Positions 15,922-20,508 of a stretch of 24,890 bases of DNA are shown one piece after another. This DNA is from an uncultured Eubacteriales bacterium. Its GTDB lineage: Bacteria; Bacillota; Clostridia; Christensenellales; UBA1242. The stretch's first letter is position 1; the number at the start of each line of letters is the position of its first letter. The notes under the pieces were generated by a model. That model searched no databases and was not told where the DNA came from. It was given only the letters and a program-made list of their open reading frames with translations. The stretch lies in assembly GCA_948787875.1 (NCBI GenBank), contig CAQFKO010000017.1:1-24890 (forward strand), in the 5' to 3' direction. The translations under genes and the position numbers were made by a program.

Positions 15922-15948
15922 ATATTACAAAAAAAGAACTCATAACAT
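15922..15948 (+). promoter_or_regulatory. Candidate sigma-E (mother-cell sporulation) promoter of yqfC-yqfD
   Basis: ATATT (15922-15926) and CATAACAT (15941-15948) are 14 bases apart and resemble the sigma-E -35 (ATATT core) and -10 (CATACAnT). yqfC and yqfD belong to the mother-cell regulon in Bacillus, so the assignment agrees with known biology. The predicted start falls on or next to the yqfC ATG at 15954. Confidence 0.5.
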
Positions 15949-15966
15949 TTAGTATGAGTTTTTTTT
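15931..15966 (+). terminator. Intrinsic terminator of ynbB overlapping the yqfC start
   Basis: The arms AAGAACTCATA and TATGAGTTTTT form a long stem (one G-T pair) around the eight-base loop at 15945-15952, followed by a T run into 15962. The yqfC ATG (15954-15956) lies inside the 3' arm. The stem core is ACTCATA/TATGAGT, modest in GC. Confidence 0.6.
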
Positions 15967-16217
15967 CTGATATTTTAAAATCATTTAATGTTGATGACTT
16001 AAAATCAAAAACCACACTTACATTTGTATTGGGTGTGGGAATTGCGGTTGTTGGAAAAGTTAAAATTCTTAGTCTTGGTGAAGAAGAAATTGTTATAGGC
16101 AACAAAAAACAAAAAATCACAATTTTTGGACAATCTCTTCTGATTAAGTCAATGGCAAAAGGTGAAATTGTTGTTGGTGGTGAAATAAATAATATTGCTG
16201 TTGTCGGAGGCAAGTAG
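15954..16217 (+). CDS. yqfC: Sporulation protein YqfC
   Basis: Small protein (87 residues) of the YqfC/YabP-like family, made in the mother cell under sigma-E in Bacillus; molecular function unknown. The sequence is a series of short beta strands, VGKVKILSLGEEEIVIGNKK then KITIFGQSLLIKSMAKGEIVVGG, the pattern that aligns with Bacillus YqfC. It is followed with no gap by yqfD, its standard partner. The ATG has no Shine-Dalgarno and is embedded in a terminator-like stem. The alternative start choices inside the frame would delete part of the conserved domain, so this ATG is preferred. Confidence 0.85.
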   Translation: MSFFSDILKSFNVDDLKSKTTLTFVLGVGIAVVGKVKILSLGEEEIVIGNKKQKITIFGQSLLIKSMAKGEIVVGGEINNIAVVGGK

Positions 16218-17306
16218 ATGGGAAATGTTAGGGTAAAAATAAACGGTTTAAACTTGCAACGCCTTATTAGCAGACTTGTTGACAAAAATATTTTGCTTAA
16301 TGATGTTGAAATAAAAAATAAAACTGTAAAATTTTCTATTAATGAAAGCGACCTTGATGCACTTGATAATATTTGTAAAATTGAACACAAATATTATGTT
16401 GTAATTAGTAGAAGCGGGTTAAAGAATTTTCTGTCAAAACTTCCGTATTTTTTGGGTGCGCTTGTTGCTATTATAATATCAACGACTTATTTATTTTCAT
16501 TTAACAAATTTGTTTATAATGTTAATGTTTCGGCAGAATCTGAATTGCCTTATAATTTAACAAAAGTTAATCAGTTATTAATTGAAAGAGAAATTCAATC
16601 GGGAATGTTGAAAAGCGAAGTTTCTATTAAAGAAATCGAAAAATTGATTTTGCTGACTTTTGAAGATATTTCAGGCTGCTCAGTTGAACTTGATGGCGGG
16701 AATTTAAATATTAAAGTATTTCCCGCTACTGTAAAGGAAGAGATTAACAGGTCTGATATAAAATCAAAATATAATGCGGTAATAACTTCGGCTGAGGCAT
16801 TTTCGGGAACACTTGCCGTTAAGGTGGGAGATATAGTTCAAATCGGAGATGTGCTTATCAAAAATGAAAATGGAGCAAGCGGAAAAGTTGAAGGTAAAGT
16901 TTATTTTGTGGCTACCCAAATATATAATGAAAATCAACAATATGCGGAAAAAACGGGTAAGAGTTATAAGGTAAGAAATTTAAACTTTTTAAATTTATTT
17001 TCAGTAAAAGGCAAAAACAGATGCCCATTTTCTAATTTTATTGTGGAAAAATGCGATTTTTATGTTGCTCCAAACTATTTGCTTCCGCTATCCGTTGAAG
17101 AAGATGTTTATTATGAAGTGGAAATGAAAAGCAAAACCGTTCCTTTTGAAGAAGTTGAAACAGAAGTGCTAAGTGCGGTATATAATGAAGCACTAAAACA
17201 AATTGACGATAAGGATAAAATTACTAATGTAAGTTATTCTGTTGTTAAAGAGGGGCAATACACAAGAGCGGATTGTTTTATTGAAGTAATTATTTCTTTA
17301 TTTTAA
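16218..17306 (+). CDS. yqfD: Sporulation protein YqfD
   Basis: Membrane protein of the YqfD family, mother-cell expressed and needed for efficient sporulation in Bacillus; biochemical role unknown. The 362-residue chain has a soluble N-terminal part (about 1-72), one clear transmembrane segment at about 76-95 (PYFLGALVAIIISTTYLF), and a long extracytoplasmic domain with the family-typical AFSGTLAVKVGDIVQIGDVLI stretch. The ATG directly abuts the yqfC stop (TAG ATG), so translation is coupled. Bacillus has phoH and yqfF after yqfD; both are absent here and a terminator follows at once. Confidence 0.92.
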   Translation: MGNVRVKINGLNLQRLISRLVDKNILLNDVEIKNKTVKFSINESDLDALDNICKIEHKYYVVISRSGLKNFLSKLPYFLGALVAIIISTTYLFSFNKFVYNVNVSAESELPYNLTKVNQLLIEREIQSGMLKSEVSIKEIEKLILLTFEDISGCSVELDGGNLNIKVFPATVKEEINRSDIKSKYNAVITSAEAFSGTLAVKVGDIVQIGDVLIKNENGASGKVEGKVYFVATQIYNENQQYAEKTGKSYKVRNLNFLNLFSVKGKNRCPFSNFIVEKCDFYVAPNYLLPLSVEEDVYYEVEMKSKTVPFEEVETEVLSAVYNEALKQIDDKDKITNVSYSVVKEGQYTRADCFIEVIISLF

Positions 17307-17328
17307 AAAAGCGATCAAACGCTTTTTT
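17305..17328 (+). terminator. Intrinsic terminator after yqfCD
   Basis: AAAAAAGCG (17305-17313) and CGCTTTTTT (17320-17328) form a nine-pair stem around a six-base loop, with T-rich sequence after it. It begins inside the yqfD stop codon and separates the sporulation pair from ybeY. Confidence 0.75.
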
Positions 17329-17344
17329 ATTTTGTTAAATTAGT

Positions 17345-17373
17345 TTTACTTTTTTGTTTAAGTCAGTTATAAT
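17345..17373 (+). promoter_or_regulatory. Likely sigma-A promoter of ybeY-era-yqzL-recO
   Basis: TATAAT (17368-17373) is a perfect -10; the -35 TTTACT (17345-17350) at 17 bases is a partial match. The predicted start near 17380 leaves only about nine bases before the ybeY ATG (17389), just enough to hold AGGTG. Confidence 0.6.
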
Positions 17374-17388
17374 TTAATTAGGTGTAAT

Positions 17389-17871
17389 ATGAAAAGCATT
17401 ATAAATATTTATGGAAGAGCAGATTCAAAACTAAAAGAGTTGGCAAAATCAGTTGCGCTTGAAACGATTAAACTTATGGGGCAACCTGATTGCTTTGAAC
17501 TTACTATTAAGTTTGTTTCCGAAAATGAAATCAAAAGGCTTAATTGTGAATTCAGAAGTATTGACAAGGTTACAGATGTTTTATCTTTTCCAGCTACAAA
17601 CATAAAAGCAGGCGAAATTTTTTGCAAAGATAATGATTTGGATTTTTGTGACGGGCTAGGTGGTGATTTTGCATATTTGGGCGATATGGCGATTTGCACA
17701 AAACAACTTTTCAGACAAGCAAAAGAATTTGATGCAACTGTTTTTGAAGAATTAAAAAAGTTGGTTATTCATAGTGTTTTGCATTTGTTTGGATATGATC
17801 ATATAGAAGACAGTGATTATATTGTTATGCATAAAAATGAAGAAATGATTGATAAAAAAATAAAAATTTGA
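17389..17871 (+). CDS. ybeY: Endoribonuclease YbeY (16S rRNA maturation factor)
   Basis: Single-strand-specific metallo-endoribonuclease implicated in 16S rRNA 3'-end processing and ribosome quality control. The 160-residue product has the family's zinc-binding motif H128-S-V-L-H132-L-F-G-Y-D-H138 and the upstream signature FRSIDKVTDVLSFPA with its conserved Arg. A few extra residues (KDNDLDFCDGLGGD) lie in the loop before YLGDMAI. AGGTG just before ATG 17389 is a weak ribosome site. It is followed ten bases on by era, its usual neighbour and functional partner in 30S assembly. Confidence 0.96.
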   Translation: MKSIINIYGRADSKLKELAKSVALETIKLMGQPDCFELTIKFVSENEIKRLNCEFRSIDKVTDVLSFPATNIKAGEIFCKDNDLDFCDGLGGDFAYLGDMAICTKQLFRQAKEFDATVFEELKKLVIHSVLHLFGYDHIEDSDYIVMHKNEEMIDKKIKI

Positions 17872-17880
17872 GGTGAAATT

Positions 17881-18771
17881 ATGGCATTTAAATCCGGATT
17901 TGTGGCTGTTATAGGAAAGCCAAATGTTGGAAAAAGCAGTCTTGTTAATAGTTTGGTGGGGCAAAAAGTTTCTATTACCAGCCCAAAGGTTCAGACAACC
18001 AGAAACAGAATTTTTGGTATAAAGAATACTGAAAATTATCAAATGATTTTTGTTGATACTCCGGGTGTGCAACACACTCAAACAAAGCTTGGTGAATATA
18101 TGACTAAGGCAACCGAAGGGGCAACGGCTGATGTTGATGCGATAGTAATTGTTCTTGATGCGCTTAGAGTAAGTCAAGAGGACTTTAAACTAATTGAAAA
18201 ATATGAAAAAGTTAAGTGCCCAATTTTTGTTGTAATTAACAAAATAGAAACTACTAACTTTGAAAAGATGTATCCGATATTAAATAAATTAAACGGTTAC
18301 TCATTTGTAAAAAAATTCTTAACAACTTCTGCAATAAGAAAATTAAATATTCCAATTTTGGAAGCAGATCTTGCGGAATGTTTGCCTGAGAGTGAGCCAT
18401 TTTATCCTACCGACGAATACACAGATAAGTCTGTTAGATTTATGAGTGGCGAGATTGTAAGAGAAAAAGCACTTTTATATTTGCAAGAGGAAATTCCTCA
18501 TGGCATTGCGGTCGATATTGTAACTTTTGACGAGAGCGGAGATTGTATAAAAATTAATGCAAATATTATTACTGAAAGCGATAGGCACAAACAGATTATT
18601 ATTGGAAGTGGCGGAACTAAATTAAAGCAAATAGGTATTGCTGCAAGGCGTGATATAGAAGAACTTACAGGCAGAAAAGTGATGCTTGATTTATTTGTTA
18701 AAGTCAAAAAAGATTGGAAAGACGACAGCATTGCACTGACGGAGTTCGGATTTTCTAAAAAAGATTTATAG
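17881..18771 (+). CDS. era: GTPase Era (30S ribosome assembly)
   Basis: GTP-binding protein that binds the 3' end of 16S rRNA and licenses 30S assembly. The 296-residue protein has G1 GKPNVGKS (12-19), G2 Thr40, G3 DTPG (59-62), G4 NKIE (120-123) and G5 TSA, followed by a C-terminal KH domain with IIIGSGGTKLKQIG. The G4 motif reads NKxE instead of the usual NKxD that sets guanine specificity; the change is conservative. AGGTG lies before ATG 17881. Part of the ybeY-era-yqzL-recO cluster. Confidence 0.97.
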   Translation: MAFKSGFVAVIGKPNVGKSSLVNSLVGQKVSITSPKVQTTRNRIFGIKNTENYQMIFVDTPGVQHTQTKLGEYMTKATEGATADVDAIVIVLDALRVSQEDFKLIEKYEKVKCPIFVVINKIETTNFEKMYPILNKLNGYSFVKKFLTTSAIRKLNIPILEADLAECLPESEPFYPTDEYTDKSVRFMSGEIVREKALLYLQEEIPHGIAVDIVTFDESGDCIKINANIITESDRHKQIIIGSGGTKLKQIGIAARRDIEELTGRKVMLDLFVKVKKDWKDDSIALTEFGFSKKDL

Positions 18772-18830
18772 ACTAATGAATAAAAAACTTGCTTGTTGTT
18801 AATAATTGAAATTACAAGGAGCTAATGTTT

Positions 18831-18983
18831 ATGAAAGAAATCAATAAATACATTCAAGGTGAAGAAATTTGCAAGAGCCTTTTTCAAAAGACGGGGGATA
18901 TAAGATATCATAATATGATGAACGGATTTAAGCAGCTAAACAAAGAAAATGAGCTTAGTGAACAAAATCAAAGAGAAATGTAA
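18831..18983 (+). CDS. YqzL-like small protein
   Basis: A 50-residue frame between era and recO, the same place where Bacillus and many Firmicutes carry the small YqzL family. The core SLFQKTGDIRYHNMMNGFKQL resembles the YqzL pattern of an aromatic-rich start, K/Q-T-G-(N/D)-I and a following short helix. AAGGAG (18816-18821) lies nine bases before ATG 18831; an ATG at 18825 in the same frame is only three bases from it and less likely. The function of YqzL is unknown. Confidence rests on position, ribosome site and the TGDI core. Confidence 0.75.
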   Translation: MKEINKYIQGEEICKSLFQKTGDIRYHNMMNGFKQLNKENELSEQNQREM

Positions 18984-18987
18984 TTTT

Positions 18988-19002
18988 TGCAAAAATTTTG
19001 CA
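18988..19002. repeat. Short palindrome upstream of recO
   Basis: TGCAAAA-A-TTTTGCA is a perfect seven-base inverted repeat around one base, five bases after the yqzL-like stop. It has no T tail and is too small and AT-rich to be a clear terminator. It could bind a regulator or be chance. The rest of the 87-base gap before recO shows repeated AATGGCAA and TTTGAATAAA words but no good promoter. Confidence 0.3.
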
Positions 19003-19070
19003 TAAATGGCAAGTTTTGAATAAAATTTCATTAAAATTTGAATAAATTTGCGAAAAATGGCAATTTAACT

Positions 19071-19805
19071 ATGGAAGAAATAAAAACAAAAGGTATAGTA
19101 ATTAAAGCAACAGACTTCTCAGATAGTGATAAAATCGTCACTATCTTTTCTTATGATTTCGGCATAATTAAAGCCAGAATCAGAGGCGTAAAAAAGAAGG
19201 GTGCAAAACTTGCTTTTGCTGTTCAACCATTTGCATTTATTGAATTTTTATTAATCAAAAACAAAGGCTTTTATTCAATTGTTAATGCCACAAGCATTGA
19301 TCAGTTTTTTAATATTACAACAGATTTTGACAACTATATTTTGATGTTGTCTGTGCTTGAAGTTTGTGAAAAATCGATTAAGGAAAATGATTGTAGTCCC
19401 GAAATGTTTTTGTTGGTTTTGAATGTGCTTAAACAGGTTTCTTATAACAATGTTTCGGCAATGGCTATATTTATAAAATTTATGCTTGAAGCTTTTAGAT
19501 ATTTGGGTTTTGAAATGCAAGTTGAACTGTGTGCTTGTTGCGGAAATAATTTGTCTAAAATCAGAGGATTCAGTTTTGAATATAACGGTATGATTTGTGG
19601 AAAATGTCAAAATAATAATTCATATTTGGAACTTTTGGAAGGCGAATATGCAATTCTTAAAAACATTGATAATTTTGATATTGAAAATATTTTGAACTTA
19701 AAATTTTCTTTAAACGAAAATTTGATTTCGATTATAAATTTATTGGCAAAAAATTTTAGGCTGTTAACAGAGGAAGAAATAACAACCCTTAAACAATTTT
19801 TATAG
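19071..19805 (+). CDS. recO: DNA repair protein RecO
   Basis: RecFOR-pathway protein that removes SSB and helps load RecA at gaps. The 244-residue product starts MEEIKTKGIVIKATDFSDSDKIVTIFS, the family's N-terminal OB fold, followed by a helical part and a four-cysteine zinc site (Cys154/Cys157 in CACCG and Cys176/Cys179 in CGKC). The frame extends back to a TTG at 19038, but family proteins begin at the equivalent of ATG 19071. Neither start has a convincing Shine-Dalgarno. Last gene of the ybeY-era cluster, closed by a terminator. Confidence 0.93.
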   Translation: MEEIKTKGIVIKATDFSDSDKIVTIFSYDFGIIKARIRGVKKKGAKLAFAVQPFAFIEFLLIKNKGFYSIVNATSIDQFFNITTDFDNYILMLSVLEVCEKSIKENDCSPEMFLLVLNVLKQVSYNNVSAMAIFIKFMLEAFRYLGFEMQVELCACCGNNLSKIRGFSFEYNGMICGKCQNNNSYLELLEGEYAILKNIDNFDIENILNLKFSLNENLISIINLLAKNFRLLTEEEITTLKQFL

Positions 19806-19816
19806 TAAAAAAATTT

Positions 19817-19844
19817 AAATGCATATTGACTATGCATTTTTTTT
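19817..19844 (+). terminator. Intrinsic terminator after recO
   Basis: AAATGCATA (19817-19825) and TATGCATTT (19831-19839) form a nine-pair stem around the loop TTGAC, followed by a run of T to 19844. The loop doubles as part of the next promoter's -35. Confidence 0.75.
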
Positions 19845-19854
19845 GCAATATAAT
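19826..19854 (+). promoter_or_regulatory. Sigma-A promoter of the 162-residue unknown gene, embedded in the recO terminator
   Basis: TTGACT (19826-19831, five of six) sits in the terminator loop, and a perfect TATAAT (19849-19854) follows after 17 bases. The predicted start is near 19861, giving a leader of about 28 bases with AAGGGGA (19876-19882). Confidence 0.7.
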
Positions 19855-19888
19855 AAAAGTAGCAAATTGAAATAAAAGGGGAACTGTG

Positions 19889-20377
19889 ATGTTGGCAAAA
19901 AATATTGAAAATAATGAAAATGAAATAACTTCACTTATTGATTTGAACAAATATTTTGATAAAGAGAAATTGAAGCAATTAAAAAAACTTACTTCTGATT
20001 TTGATATAAAAAAGTTCACTGATGTTAAGTTTAATGAGTCTTCACAAATTTTGTCTTATGTTTTCAATGGTAAAAATTTCTCGGTTTCTATCAAAGAATT
20101 TTTGAATAGCTATTTGGCTGAATATTATTACTTTATTTCCAAAATCACAGATTTTTCTTACGACGAGGCAACAGGAAAAATGCATTACAGAGTTTTGTTT
20201 AATGAAGGCGAACACTGTGAAGTTGTTTCGCTTAATAAAATTGTTATGAATATGGGGCTTTCGATTAGTGAAAAATCGGATTTGTGGCGATATGAACAGA
20301 TGTTAAAGCAAAACGAACGAATAGCAGAAGAGAATAACAAAATTTTAAAAAAGCAAAAGCAACCTGGTGAAGAATAG
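19889..20377 (+). CDS. Hypothetical protein, 162 residues
   Basis: I do not recognise this protein. It is hydrophilic, with no signal peptide or membrane segment, so cytosolic. The N-terminal third is Lys/Asp/Glu-rich and probably helical. The middle (about 55-125) alternates hydrophobic and polar residues with several aromatics (YYYFISKITDFSYDEA, MHYRVLFNEGEHCEVVSLNK), suggesting a small alpha/beta fold. The C terminus (LKQNERIAEENNKILKKQ) looks like a short coiled coil. ATG 19889 lies seven bases after AAGGGGA; the adjacent GTG 19886 is too close. It has its own promoter and terminator, so it is a monocistronic unit between recO and ppdK. Good translation signals make it a real gene. Confidence 0.8.
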   Translation: MLAKNIENNENEITSLIDLNKYFDKEKLKQLKKLTSDFDIKKFTDVKFNESSQILSYVFNGKNFSVSIKEFLNSYLAEYYYFISKITDFSYDEATGKMHYRVLFNEGEHCEVVSLNKIVMNMGLSISEKSDLWRYEQMLKQNERIAEENNKILKKQKQPGEE

Positions 20378-20399
20378 GAATTTGTTGAAATTAAAAAAT

Positions 20400-20433
20400 A
20401 AAAAATGGTAAAAAGTTGTTGCCATTTTTTTTT
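20400..20433 (+). terminator. Intrinsic terminator after the 162-residue unknown gene
   Basis: AAAAAATGG (20400-20408) and CCATTTTTT (20422-20430) pair around a 13-base loop, and the T run continues to 20433. Confidence 0.7.
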
Positions 20434-20447
20434 ATTGCTGTTATAAT
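20419..20447 (+). promoter_or_regulatory. Strong sigma-A promoter of ppdK with extended -10, overlapping the terminator
   Basis: TTGCCA (20419-20424, five of six) overlaps the loop and 3' arm of the terminator. After 17 bases comes a perfect TATAAT (20442-20447) preceded by TGT (extended -10, TGn). The predicted start is near 20454. This is among the best promoters in the window, fitting a highly expressed metabolic gene. Confidence 0.75.
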
Positions 20448-20456
20448 TCACATTGG

Positions 20457-20476
20457 TGGTGGCAAATTTGCCATCA
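20457..20476. promoter_or_regulatory. Palindromic element at the start of the ppdK leader
   Basis: The eight-base arms TGGTGGCA and TGCCATCA surround AATT, with a perfect 14-base core TGGCAAATTTGCCA (20460-20473). It begins about three bases after the predicted transcription start, where a repressor would block initiation or a 5' hairpin would stabilise the mRNA. No T tail follows directly, so it is not a plain terminator. Confidence 0.5.
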
Positions 20477-20508
20477 GAAAAAATTTTTTATTTACAAGGA
20501 GAAAATTT

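Noticed and set aside
15920..16390. Minus-strand 156-residue frame opposite yqfC/yqfD
   Set aside because: It is a Ser/Thr/Phe/Ile-rich shadow of AT-rich coding sequence on the other strand, with no family resemblance and no ribosome site.
20460..20473. ppdK-leader palindrome as a riboswitch or attenuator
   Set aside because: The leader is only about 55 bases and there is no alternative pairing or terminator stem in it; an operator or 5' hairpin is simpler.
20416..20508. N-terminal extension of pyruvate,phosphate dikinase
   Set aside because: It would begin in the terminator/promoter region, upstream of the predicted transcription start. ATG 20509 has AAGGAG and matches the family N terminus.
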